From: Vulcanimicrobiota bacterium | Lineage (GTDB): Bacteria > Vulcanimicrobiota > Xenobia > Xenobiales > JADMJV01 | Direction: 5' to 3' | NCBI GenBank assembly: GCA_017307785.1 | Contig: JAFKGI010000019.1 | Coordinates: 1 to 64,000, forward strand | DNA length: 64,000 nt | Shown here: one piece after another, positions 27,901 through 34,729 of the stretch | Position numbering within the stretch: position 1 is the stretch's first letter | Layout of the letters: every line of letters starts with the position of its first letter | Position numbers and translations under genes: made by a program | Notes under the pieces: generated by a model | The model's input: the letters and a program-made list of their open reading frames with translations, nothing else | Databases searched by the model: none | Told to the model about the DNA's origin: nothing

Positions 27901-28995
27901 GAGTGCGGCGTAGCCGCCGGGGAGTTCCCCTTCGTTCAAACCACCGACCTGAAAATGAACAACAATACGTTGCTGCAAGGTTTGGCCGGACGGGATGAAA
28001 ACGTCGGAAGTTTTGAAACGGCAGCCAACGCCACCATGGACAATGTGCGCTGGAACACCAATACCCTGCGGTTCGGCACCGTGCAAGGAGCGTGTCGTCT
28101 GACCAATTCGGAAATCCTGAATCGAGGGAATACTACGGGCGGACAAGCCTTTATCGTGGAATCCTTCACGGCCAATTTCCCGTTGACGGGTTCGATCGAA
28201 ATCGGCAACATCACTCTGCGCCAGGGAAATATTGCCGGCAACGGTTTCATTCAGGCTACGGTATCCGGGGTGGGAATCGACGGACTGGCTCCGGGTTTTC
28301 GCCTGAACATTCACGACAACGTCCAGCAATTGGAGCGACAGGGCACTTTTACCGGTAACTTTGGCACCATTGCGGTGGAAGCGGAACTGGGAGAGATCAC
28401 GGTGACCAACAATACCGGGGGAGACCGGGCTCAAATTGGCCTGGGTTCTGCCTTCCCACCTTCTCGGGTGGTCGTCTCCGGCAACACCTGGGGCTCGTGT
28501 GACCTGCAGGTCGTGGACGGCGGCGTAGACGTCGAATATTCCAAGAATCAGCTCACTGGAGAACTGGCCCTGCGCGATTTCAACTTCCTCCTGGCGACGC
28601 ACCCGGGCGGAATTGAAGTGCGCATCGAGGACAATCGGTGCGGTACGATGCGGCTGATGAGCCTTTCCAGCTTGCTGTTGGTTCAGCGCAATCGGGCCGC
28701 CTCAATCTCACTCAATACCAGCATGCCTCCCTCTGTTTCCGCCCCTTACGAGCGACGGATCGGGATCAGAGACAATCAGCTGGGAACGGGAGGGCTGGGC
28801 ATAACCCTGGAAGGAGCGGCACGTAAGGCTCTGGCCCTTTCCGGTAATCAGGGGGGTAGCCTCGGCTTATCCGGTTCGGCTGACCTGGTGGTAGAGGGTC
28901 TCAACATCCTCAATACCCTGAACACCTTCGCAACCTATTCGTTCGGCAACACCTTCGTGGACGCACCGGTGGATAGTCAGGGCATCCCTTACTGA
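24943..28995 (+). CDS. Ig-like-repeat surface lipoprotein with beta-helix C-terminus
   Basis: 1350 residues. Lipoprotein signal ending LILCGC, followed by a Gly-rich linker (GGGGGG). About ten Ig-like BIG_2-type repeats of ~85-90 residues follow; each starts like LQSLTLTPxxxSLPxGL and has FxATGxYSDGS, VTWSSSD and GxxxLTV landmarks. After ~residue 920 comes IFVDSKASHGGDGSQAHPFNNLSEAM, the typical entry to a right-handed parallel beta-helix, continuing to the C-terminus. This is an anchored adhesin or envelope scaffold plan. No enzyme motif seen. ATG 24943 is used; ATG 24955 is an alternative. It meets the next gene convergently with a 7-bp overlap. Confidence 0.85.
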   Translation: MLAAMRNVFGVFLLLLILCGCGGGGGGQSGASSGGSSPSQMTQLPDVTLLRVELSPGSSSLALGLTTELQLFAVYSNGIRVDVTGQATFTSSTAALTLSGARATAASQGTSLVTGSFQGQTAQSQIQVTTATLSSLRIDPPSATLAAGLTQSFRAYGTFSDGSIDEVTSSVSWSVLEPARAEFLASPKGLLRALSAGTTQVQATLQGRTARADLSVTSAVLESLEVSPRPISLPAGIGQQFVATGVYSDGSHRTVTQDVTWSSSDTDTFLISDAVGSKGIGAGLKTGSVTVTARLGAVSGLGEVTVNEAVLQSLTLTPTNGSLARGLELDFRAEGRFSDGRTRDMSDQVVWDSSASAVAEISNLPGSTGRVRALQLGETTISATLLGVSQSTTLSVTAAALQRLEVEGIAPELPAGLTRQLTARGYFSDGTQDDLSNQVVWNSSNPEVAVVDQSGLVTSKESGGTTISVERGAVSGNAELTVSAAVLQSLTLAPLDGQLPLGLTRRFTATGHYSDSSESNLSDQVTWSSSDDLTASISNASGSEGLARALKTGTVEIRARLGAQESQTGLEVTAAVVTKVLVSPTILSLPVGLGAPLRATAVYSDGRQTVVTDQVEWTSADASVTVDSSGRTVGAAEGGSLVKARLGEVVGTLDVSVSGTVTNLKVLTGAAASSRGAKTRFYALAILSDGSSRDATEDVQWSVQPSTFGTITQGANRPGEMTAAASGPASAQVLATLGSLQSQRSIGNSSPTGFAAFPRSLNLPVGARRSVRAFTNLRNELPRAIWQSENPAIATVVNGEVVANGPGNTTISLSDGSSTWPGLLVHVPASPLVAIEVQAPSGSIPAGTWGAVSAQAVTAAGERFEISHLAEWTSSDPETLLVNAGRVEARGGGSAQLTARFAGFSASASVSTGGDSPAAIFVDSKASHGGDGSQAHPFNNLSEAMDRLSSGGKLFAFAGSADADGMQFGGGLPASFEFRGQGAGWQECGVAAGEFPFVQTTDLKMNNNTLLQGLAGRDENVGSFETAANATMDNVRWNTNTLRFGTVQGACRLTNSEILNRGNTTGGQAFIVESFTANFPLTGSIEIGNITLRQGNIAGNGFIQATVSGVGIDGLAPGFRLNIHDNVQQLERQGTFTGNFGTIAVEAELGEITVTNNTGGDRAQIGLGSAFPPSRVVVSGNTWGSCDLQVVDGGVDVEYSKNQLTGELALRDFNFLLATHPGGIEVRIEDNRCGTMRLMSLSSLLLVQRNRAASISLNTSMPPSVSAPYERRIGIRDNQLGTGGLGITLEGAARKALALSGNQGGSLGLSGSADLVVEGLNILNTLNTFATYSFGNTFVDAPVDSQGIPY

Positions 28996-29345
28996 CCTCT
29001 TTGAAAGACCTCGGAACGGCGCTGACCGCTGTCTTCGACGGTGGTCAGCGTCAGGGTTTTGCCATCCCAGTCCAAAACTCGCGGGACCTGGGATTTGGGG
29101 GCCTTTTCCACCCAGCGGGGGGATTTGCCGTCGCGGGTGTAGTCGGCGCCATCCACCTGCAGGATGTCCCCCCGGGCCTTGAGCTGCAGGCTGGTGGTCT
29201 GGGTTTTCCAGGTGCCGGCCAGGTCTGAGGCGCTGGCTCGCAGGAAAGGCTTCTCCCCTTGATCGTTGAGGTAGCGATAGACGCCCGCTCCTCCGATCAA
29301 AAAGCAGGTCAGCAAGCCGAAAACCACCAGCAGTGTGCGCTTCAC
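28989..29345 (-). CDS. Small membrane-anchored protein
   Basis: 118 residues: one N-terminal membrane helix (~5-24) and an exported domain with strands of the kind LAGTWKTQTTSLQLKARGDILQV, resembling small lipocalin/META-like folds. Unrecognised. Its start overlaps the stop of the gene at 29342 (ATGA), and the two proteins look like distant paralogues (helix, then G(T/D)W...LxL...LxV). Confidence 0.6.
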   Translation of the reverse strand: MKRTLLVVFGLLTCFLIGGAGVYRYLNDQGEKPFLRASASDLAGTWKTQTTSLQLKARGDILQVDGADYTRDGKSPRWVEKAPKSQVPRVLDWDGKTLTLTTVEDSGQRRSEVFQRGQ

Positions 29346-29707
29346 TGGCGTTTGCGGAAACCGTACTCTTTGTCGTCGGCCAGGGTGAGCGAGAGATGTT
29401 CGTATTTGCAGCGCATCTGGCGTTCGCCGCCGTCTTCGTGGAAGGCCTGGTTGTCGGCCGCGCGCGAGAAGGTAACGGTGGAAGTGTCCAGGCCGGTGAC
29501 GTTCAACTTCTGCTGGCCGGGACTGGAGATGTGCAGGTCGACGTGAAGAGTCTCGGACTCCCAGTCACCGCAGTAATCGGCCGTGCTGGATGGCTCGATA
29601 GCCGGCGCCATCACGTGGTGCAGGTGGGGTCCGAAAACGCCGGCCATGGCCACGAAAAATCCGACCAGGCCGAAAGCCACGGCGGCAGCCGCAAGAAATC
29701 GTCTCAT
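29342..29707 (-). CDS. Small membrane-anchored protein
   Basis: 121 residues: N-terminal membrane helix (~5-28), a His-containing linker (GPHLHHV), then CGDWESETLHVDLHISSPGQQKLNV. Probably related to its downstream neighbour. Coupled by 4-bp overlaps to genes on both sides (29704 and 29345), so esterase-like protein and both anchored proteins form an operon behind metG. Confidence 0.6.
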   Translation of the reverse strand: MRRFLAAAAVAFGLVGFFVAMAGVFGPHLHHVMAPAIEPSSTADYCGDWESETLHVDLHISSPGQQKLNVTGLDTSTVTFSRAADNQAFHEDGGERQMRCKYEHLSLTLADDKEYGFRKRQ

Positions 29708-30498
29708 GGCAGGGCCTTGAAGAAGTCCCAGATAACCTGGGTTGCCTTAAAATCGTGGGCCAGCGGACCAAACATCTGCTCGGACACGGGGGCTTCGGTG
29801 CCCGGCCAGAGGTGGCCGGCGCTTTTCAGTCGATAACGAATGGCTTTGGGGCCCCAGTTTTCTTTGGTTCCTTCGACGGCGGTGGGCTGAATTTGACCCG
29901 TCCAACGCCGCATCAGTTCATCACTGGCCAGGATCTGTCCGCGCGCGCGACCACCAAAGTAGCGTATGTTTCCGCCCTGGAAGGGAAAGCAGGGGTCGGC
30001 TTCCGAGGCGACCGTGAGCAACGGCGTGCTCGAGGGCGCGCCCAGGGCCGGGGACAGCCCGCCCATAACCGAGGCCACCCCGGCCAGACGAGGGAGACGC
30101 TGACCGCAGAGCAGCGCCAGATCCCCCCCGGTGTCGAAACCAACCACATAGAGCTTCTTGGGATCAGCCTTATACTGGGTGACCGCCAACTCCAGGCACT
30201 GGTCGACAAAGGCCACATCGTCTTGACCGCCATGGGGCGGAAAGGCGTCCGGCCGGCCGTCGTTCCAGCCGCTCTCGACCGCTTCCGGATAGAGAATATT
30301 GGGCTTGTCCTCAAGCTCCGAAAAGCCGGTGAGACGCTCGATCTGACCGGCCGAGGAAGCACTGGCGTGCAGCACTACCAGGGCCGGTGCGCCCGGATTG
30401 GGGGACGGCTGGACCCAGGCCTGACGGTCTCCCAGGCTGCGCACTTCAGGCGCGCCCAGGAGAACGAGGGCTATGGTGGCTTTAACCCAGGCGAACAC
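29704..30498 (-). CDS. LpqC/PHB-depolymerase-family alpha/beta hydrolase fold, nucleophile altered
   Basis: 264 residues with an N-terminal signal (~1-21). It aligns in plan with the secreted LpqC/poly(3-hydroxybutyrate) depolymerase-like esterases: VVLHASASS (41-49, usually VVLHGC), GWNDGRP, DDVAFVDQCLE, a nucleophile elbow YVVGFDTGGDLALL, SEADPCFPF(Q)GG and AGHLWPG. The acid and His positions are kept, but the elbow reads GFDTG where GxSxG is expected, so Asp122 replaces the serine. The protein may be a non-hydrolase, or use Asp as nucleophile as dehalogenases do. It overlaps the metG stop by 17 bp. Confidence 0.75.
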   Translation of the reverse strand: MFAWVKATIALVLLGAPEVRSLGDRQAWVQPSPNPGAPALVVLHASASSAGQIERLTGFSELEDKPNILYPEAVESGWNDGRPDAFPPHGGQDDVAFVDQCLELAVTQYKADPKKLYVVGFDTGGDLALLCGQRLPRLAGVASVMGGLSPALGAPSSTPLLTVASEADPCFPFQGGNIRYFGGRARGQILASDELMRRWTGQIQPTAVEGTKENWGPKAIRYRLKSAGHLWPGTEAPVSEQMFGPLAHDFKATQVIWDFFKALP

Positions 30499-32455
30499 CC
30501 GGAGCCAGCTCGCCTTCCGGAGTGATCAGGCGGAGCACGTCGCCCTCGCCGGCTGCCAGAATCATGCCCTCGCTGACGATGCCGAAGATTTTGCGCGGCT
30601 TGAGATTGTCCACGATGCAAATGGTGCGTCCTTCCATATGCTCAGGGGTGAAATGCTTGCGGATGCCGCTGACGATGGTGCGATCCTGACGCTTGCCGTC
30701 GTCCACCGTCAGGCGAATCAACTTATCGCTGCCTTCCACGGCTTCGGCCTTGACCACTTTGACGGTGAGCAGACGAACTTTGGCGAAGTCGTCGTACTCG
30801 ATCATTCCGTCGCTCTCGGGCTTGGGTTCGGTCACGGCTTTGGCTACCGCCTTGGCGGCGGTGGCCACGGTCTTGATGGCGGTAGCAACCGGATTGGCTT
30901 CTTCCGTACGTTCCACTTTTTCGCCGGTCAGGGTCTCTTTTTTCACGATGAATTCCTCTTCTAAGTTCTTCAGGTCTAGTTTCTGGAAGACGATCTCCGG
31001 TTTCTGGAGACGTGCTTCCGTGGGGAACGGCTGTTCCAGGGCGCTAAAAGGCTGCTCGCTGGCTTTGCCTTCCAGGCCCAACTGCGTCCAGTAGCGATCG
31101 CAGGCGGCCGGCATAATGGGTGAAAGCAGCAGCAGCAAAGTTCGAATCGAGCGGAAGAGAACCGAAAACAGGGCCGGCAAGTTTTCCGGCGAGTTCTTGG
31201 CCTGCTCCCAGGGCTTGGTGTCGTCGATGAAACGATTGAGAGCCGAGACCAGGCGCCAGATATTCTCCAGGCCTTCGCGGAACTCGAGTTTCTCCAGCTG
31301 CGGAACGACCTGAGCGGCCACCTCGGCCCGCAAGTTCTCCAGTTCCTGGTGGGCTCCACCAGGCTGGAATTCGGCCACCTCCCCGTTGACGAAGCGCCCG
31401 GCCATGGTCAGAGCGCGGTGCAGCAGGTTGCCGAAGTCGTTGGCGAGATCGTAGTTGTAGCGTTCGGACAGGCCCTTGACGGTGAAATTGCCGTCCTGGC
31501 CCAGGGGAGCTTCACGCAGCAAGAAATAACGCACGGCATCGGCACCGACCAGAGCCACAGCGTCCTGCGGGTGAAACACGTTGCCCTTGGACTTGCTCAT
31601 CTTGGAGCCGGCGAAGTTCCAATAGCCGTGCACCAGCACTTGCTTGGGCAACTCCACTTCGGCGGACATCAGCAGCGACGGCCAGATGACGGTGTGGAAC
31701 CAGGGAATGTCCTTGGCCATAATGTGCAGATCGCAGGGCCAGTAGCCGCCTTCCGAACCGGTGAGGTAGGAAAGCAGCGCGTCCACCCAGACATAAAAGA
31801 CGTGGTCGGTATCCCAGGGCAGCGGAATCCCCCAGCTGGTGGAGCTACGGGAAATACACAGATCGCGCAGACCTTCGCGGATGCGCTGCAGCATTTCGTT
31901 GCGTCGGAAACCGGGGACGATGGCTTCGGGATGAGCCTCGTGCCAGGCCATCAGCTTGTCCTGATAGGCGCTGAGCTTGAACCAGTAGGCGTCCTCCGTC
32001 AGGAACTTGAGGTTGGGGTGCTCCTCGGGCTTTTCCGGGAGATCGGCTTCATCCACGAACTTGTTGTCGGTGGTGTGATACCAGCCGGAGTATTCGGCTT
32101 TGTAGATGTCGCCTTTGTCGAAGATCTTCTGGAAGAAGGGCTGGACGACCGCTTTGTGCTCGGGGCTGGAGGTACGGCAGAACTTGTAGGGCCCGATGTT
32201 GAGCAGCTTCCAGGCGTCGTGAAACTGAGGGATGAAGCGGCGGCAAAATTCCTCGGGATGCAGGCCCTCGGCGGCGGCCTTGTCGGCAATGCCCTGGGAG
32301 TGCTCGTCGCTGCCGGTCACCAGCAGGGCGTCGTAGCCCAGCATGCGCTTGGTGCGGGCCAGCGTATCGGCCAAGATCGTGGTGTAGGCCGTACCCATGT
32401 GGGGCGGGGCATTGACGTAGTAGATAGGAGTTGTGACATAAAACTTGCGACTCAT
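30482..32455 (-). CDS. metG: Methionyl-tRNA synthetase
   Basis: 657 residues. Charges tRNA-Met with methionine. Seen: HIGH-type HMGT (19-22), the core VTGSDEHSQGIADKAA, KMSKS (285-289, SKMSKSKGNVFHP), anticodon-binding helices (~380-510) and a C-terminal EMAP/OB tRNA-binding domain (DFAKVRLLTVKVVKAEAVEGSDKLIRL...GMILAA). The stem-contact region lacks zinc-knuckle cysteines, so it is the zinc-free form. ATG 32455 starts 40 bp after the extended rhodanese frame ends; AAGGGCGAAAG precedes it. Same strand as the rhodanese gene. Confidence 0.97.
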   Translation of the reverse strand: MSRKFYVTTPIYYVNAPPHMGTAYTTILADTLARTKRMLGYDALLVTGSDEHSQGIADKAAAEGLHPEEFCRRFIPQFHDAWKLLNIGPYKFCRTSSPEHKAVVQPFFQKIFDKGDIYKAEYSGWYHTTDNKFVDEADLPEKPEEHPNLKFLTEDAYWFKLSAYQDKLMAWHEAHPEAIVPGFRRNEMLQRIREGLRDLCISRSSTSWGIPLPWDTDHVFYVWVDALLSYLTGSEGGYWPCDLHIMAKDIPWFHTVIWPSLLMSAEVELPKQVLVHGYWNFAGSKMSKSKGNVFHPQDAVALVGADAVRYFLLREAPLGQDGNFTVKGLSERYNYDLANDFGNLLHRALTMAGRFVNGEVAEFQPGGAHQELENLRAEVAAQVVPQLEKLEFREGLENIWRLVSALNRFIDDTKPWEQAKNSPENLPALFSVLFRSIRTLLLLLSPIMPAACDRYWTQLGLEGKASEQPFSALEQPFPTEARLQKPEIVFQKLDLKNLEEEFIVKKETLTGEKVERTEEANPVATAIKTVATAAKAVAKAVTEPKPESDGMIEYDDFAKVRLLTVKVVKAEAVEGSDKLIRLTVDDGKRQDRTIVSGIRKHFTPEHMEGRTICIVDNLKPRKIFGIVSEGMILAAGEGDVLRLITPEGELAPGVRLG

Positions 32456-32495
32456 AGGCTTTCGCCCTTCGTCTTGGGGGTCGGGCGATCCCCTC

Positions 32496-32840
32496 TCACT
32501 GGCGGGGTCCTTTATACTCGTTGAGGCCACACGCCCCCAGAACTTGAAATCCGTGTTGTTCTAAGATCTCCGCGGCACGCGCGGCGCGCTTTCCGCCGTT
32601 TCAGGCGGTCAGGATGAGGCGGTCTTTGGGTAGTTCGTCGAGACGAGATTCGAGCTGATCGAGCGGGATGTTGACGGCGCCTGGAAGTGTGCCCAGCTTT
32701 TCCACTTCGTCGGGATTGCGTACATCCAGAAGAAACGGTTGCTTTTCTTCGCGAACGGTGTCGATCTGGTCGGCCGGAACCAGCACGGGCTGAGCCCACA
32801 CAGGGGCAAACAGCAGCAGTAGAACGAGCAAGCGCTTCAT
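32496..32840 (-). CDS. Candidate selenocysteine rhodanese, secreted (PspE-like), TGA at the catalytic position
   Basis: Read to the first TGA (32601-32603) it is 79 residues: a signal peptide (MKRLLVLLLLFAPVWA) and the front half of a single-domain rhodanese (FLLDVRNPDEVEKLGTLPGAVNIPL). If TGA is read as Sec, the frame continues for 34 more residues to TGA 32496-32498 and completes the fold: LPKDRLILTA-U-NGGKRAARAAEILEQHGFQV. U80-N-G-G-K-R fits the catalytic loop CxxGxR exactly. After the TGA, CGGC/GCCG and GCGC/GCGC pair on the minus strand into a stem with loop GCC (32573-32598), the place of a bacterial SECIS. Cys104 could form a selenenylsulfide. GAAGG precedes ATG 32840. Alternative: a nonsense mutation of the Cys codon. 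Confidence 0.72.
32573..32598 (-). promoter_or_regulatory. Possible SECIS-like hairpin
   Basis: Starting 3 bases after the in-frame TGA on the minus strand: outer stem CGGC/GCCG, an internal loop, then inner stem GCGC/GCGC with apical loop GCC, whose first base is G as bacterial SECIS elements prefer. The region is very GC-rich, so other foldings are possible. Confidence 0.4.
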
Positions 32841-32876
32841 GGGGGCGCCTTCTCTCTGTTTGCGACTTTGGCCTCA

Positions 32877-32892
32877 TAGTCAAGCTTGACTA
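32877..32892. promoter_or_regulatory. Perfect palindrome, probable PadR operator
   Basis: TAGTCAAGCTTGACTA is a perfect 16-bp palindrome in the 71-bp gap between the divergent rhodanese and PadR genes. It overlaps the -35 zone of padR and contains TTGACT on both strands. PadR proteins commonly bind such palindromes to repress their own and neighbouring genes. Confidence 0.75.
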
Positions 32893-32899
32893 ATCGCGC

Positions 32900-32905
32900 T
32901 ATATT
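32900..32905 (+). promoter_or_regulatory. Leaderless-type -10 (TATATT)
   Basis: TATATT at -12 to -7 from ATG 32912; no SD is present between it and the start. The operator palindrome lies directly upstream. Confidence 0.55.
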
Positions 32906-32911
32906 ATTTAT

Positions 32912-33475
32912 ATGTCGAGTATTCGAATCTTCATCCTGTCCACTCTGGAGGAGCACGGACCGCTCCACGGCCATCGCATACGTTCCCTGGCGCGTCAGGA
33001 CCGCACCGAGACCTGGACCGATATCAAGGCCGGTTCGATCTATGCCGCGTTGAAACGAATGCAGGCCGAGGATTTGATCGAGCTGGTCAAAAGCGAGAAA
33101 GAGGGCAATCGACCCGAGCGCAGCGTCTATGCCATCACCGAGGAAGGGCGGGAAGCGCTGGGCATCGACCTGCGCGACGCCCTGGCTCAGGTAGAGTGGC
33201 GAACCGATCCGTTCGATCTGGCACTGGCCCGAGCTCACAACCAGGACCCCGAGGTGGTCCGCGTCTTCGTGCAGATGCGACGGGACGAGTTTGAACAAAA
33301 GGCACGCAGCTTGGAGCAGCAGTCCAAGCTGGCCGATCCCTATTTGACGGAGGCCGAACGGGTGGTCATGCGCCACTTGCTGGGCCGAGCTCGGGCGGAA
33401 CTGGCCTGGCACGAGCAACTGCTGGAACTATTGCCCGGCATCGTTCGGGACTGGAAAGCGAGGAAATCCCCATGA
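32912..33475 (+). CDS. PadR-family transcriptional regulator
   Basis: 187 residues. N-terminal winged helix: SIRIFILSTLEEHGPLHGHRIRSLAR, KAGSIYAALKRMQAEDLIEL, with the beta-wing SVYAITEEGREALGI. The C-terminal ~85 residues are the Vir-type helical dimerisation domain. PadR proteins are repressors released by small ligands. The stop overlaps the start of the VOC protein by 4 bp (ATGA), so regulator and VOC protein are one unit, perhaps sensing or handling the same compound. A likely operator is at 32877-32892. Confidence 0.93.
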   Translation: MSSIRIFILSTLEEHGPLHGHRIRSLARQDRTETWTDIKAGSIYAALKRMQAEDLIELVKSEKEGNRPERSVYAITEEGREALGIDLRDALAQVEWRTDPFDLALARAHNQDPEVVRVFVQMRRDEFEQKARSLEQQSKLADPYLTEAERVVMRHLLGRARAELAWHEQLLELLPGIVRDWKARKSP

Positions 33476-33831
33476 TTCTGAATCACGTCAACTTGAGCGT
33501 TCCCGAAGTGGAAGTCACGGCCGCCTTTTTCGAAGAGCATTTTGGACTGCGTCGGGTGGCCGAGCGCGCGGGAATGCTGGCCGTGCTCTGCGATGAGGCC
33601 TCGACCGTGCTCACGCTCTCGAACTTTTACAAGGACACGGAGGTCGCCTACCCCCGCGGCTTTCACATGGGTTTCCTACAGCAGACACGCGAGCAGGTGG
33701 ACGCCATTTATGAACGTCTGCACGCGGCCGGCTACGCTCACTCGGCGCCCCGCACCGTGCATGGAACCTGGGGGTTTTACTTCGATGCGCCGGGCGGGGT
33801 GCAGGTGGAGATCTCGGTGCGCATGTCCTAG
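33472..33831 (+). CDS. VOC (glyoxalase/bleomycin-resistance) family protein
   Basis: 119 residues with the vicinal-oxygen-chelate fold: NHVNLSVPEVEVTAAFFEEHFGLRRV, then GFHMGFLQQTREQVDAIYERLHAAGY and GTWGFYFDAPGGVQVEI. Metal ligand candidates are His4, His61 and Glu115. Such proteins bind or detoxify small molecules (drug binding, glyoxalase, dioxygenase); substrate unknown. Translationally coupled to PadR. Confidence 0.88.
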   Translation: MILNHVNLSVPEVEVTAAFFEEHFGLRRVAERAGMLAVLCDEASTVLTLSNFYKDTEVAYPRGFHMGFLQQTREQVDAIYERLHAAGYAHSAPRTVHGTWGFYFDAPGGVQVEISVRMS

Positions 33832-33872
33832 ACAAACAGGAGAGCCCCCTACTCGAACGGGAATTGGGGGTC

Positions 33873-34364
33873 ATGCTGGAAATGCGACCCGTATGTGAAA
33901 AGTGTGGTCGGGAGCTGCCGCCCGATAGCCCCGATGCAGTGATTTGCTCGTATGAGTGCACCTTTTGCCGCGAGCACGAGTTGGAAGCCTGCCCCAACTG
34001 CAAAGGAGAACTGGTGCGACGACCAACGCGGGTGCTGCCAGCCCCCGCGGTGGCAGTCGAGGCGGGCCCGCCCGGAGTGCAAGTCACACCGTCGGGTTAC
34101 CTGCTGAACCGCCAAGACGGCAGCCAGGGCAGGCTTTCGGACCTGGAAAAGGTGGAAATCCTGAATGAGGATGAGGTCTATTTCGTGCTGATCGGGCCGG
34201 AGAACTCGCTGGTCATTCCTCAGTCCACCCCGGGCACGGCCGAGTTATTGGCCCACCTGCAAAAGCTACCAGGATTTCAGCACGACAAGTTTCTCGAGGC
34301 CATGGACGGTCAGGGCCGCTTCACTTGCTGGGAGCGTCCAGCAACTGCTGAATCTGCTCCCTAG
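33873..34364 (+). CDS. DUF1272 protein with C-terminal extension
   Basis: 163 residues. Residues 1-~52 are DUF1272, a small zinc-binding module: MRPVCEKCGRELPPDS, then ICSYECTFCREHELEACPNCKGELVRRPTR, with paired CxxC knuckles. After a Pro/Val linker, residues ~70-150 form an unrecognised domain (SGYLLNRQDGSQGRLSDLEKVEI). DUF1272 is usually a stand-alone ~80-residue protein, so the extension is unusual. ATG 33873 with GGGGG just upstream. The 3' end overlaps the convergent gene by 44 bp. Confidence 0.8.
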   Translation: MLEMRPVCEKCGRELPPDSPDAVICSYECTFCREHELEACPNCKGELVRRPTRVLPAPAVAVEAGPPGVQVTPSGYLLNRQDGSQGRLSDLEKVEILNEDEVYFVLIGPENSLVIPQSTPGTAELLAHLQKLPGFQHDKFLEAMDGQGRFTCWERPATAESAP

Positions 34365-34713
34365 AACTCTCGGGTTCCACGCGGACGAGAGTGCGCCCGG
34401 TGCGGTCGAGTAGAAAAAAGTAGTGCTCGCCTTCGTGGAGGTCGGTCTCCAGACCGGAGCCATCGCGAATGGGTGAGCGACGCACACCTCGCGACTCCAA
34501 AATCGTCGAGAAGCTGTGCTCAATTTCCGCAGCGGGCGAGACACCGCGCAGGACCCTTACCAACTCCAACTGACAGTAGACCTCATAGGAACCGCCTGCT
34601 TGCTGGGTACGCAGGTGGGCAAGCCGGGCGTAAACGACGCCGGTCTCCGGGGTTAGCACCTGTTGTAGGGGCCGATGAAAGATTCGGGTCGCGACAGCCT
34701 CCAGAGTGAGCAA
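34321..34713 (-). CDS. Unknown, probably exported protein
   Basis: 130 residues, unrecognised. The start is unclear: TTG 34713 is the first conventional codon, but the codons before it (KLALLFLL) look like the front of a signal peptide that would begin inside the preceding gene. Body is mixed beta (YEVYCQLELVRVLRG, HYFFLLDRTGRTLVRVEPE). It follows the GHKL-like gene by 16 bp on the same strand, so it is probably co-transcribed. Confidence 0.55.
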   Translation of the reverse strand: MLTLEAVATRIFHRPLQQVLTPETGVVYARLAHLRTQQAGGSYEVYCQLELVRVLRGVSPAAEIEHSFSTILESRGVRRSPIRDGSGLETDLHEGEHYFFLLDRTGRTLVRVEPESSREQIQQLLDAPSK

Positions 34714-34729
34714 GAAGAGCAGCGCCAGC

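Noticed and set aside
31349..32524. A 391-codon plus-strand frame opposite metG
   Set aside because: It is the mirror of metG, which has every synthetase motif.
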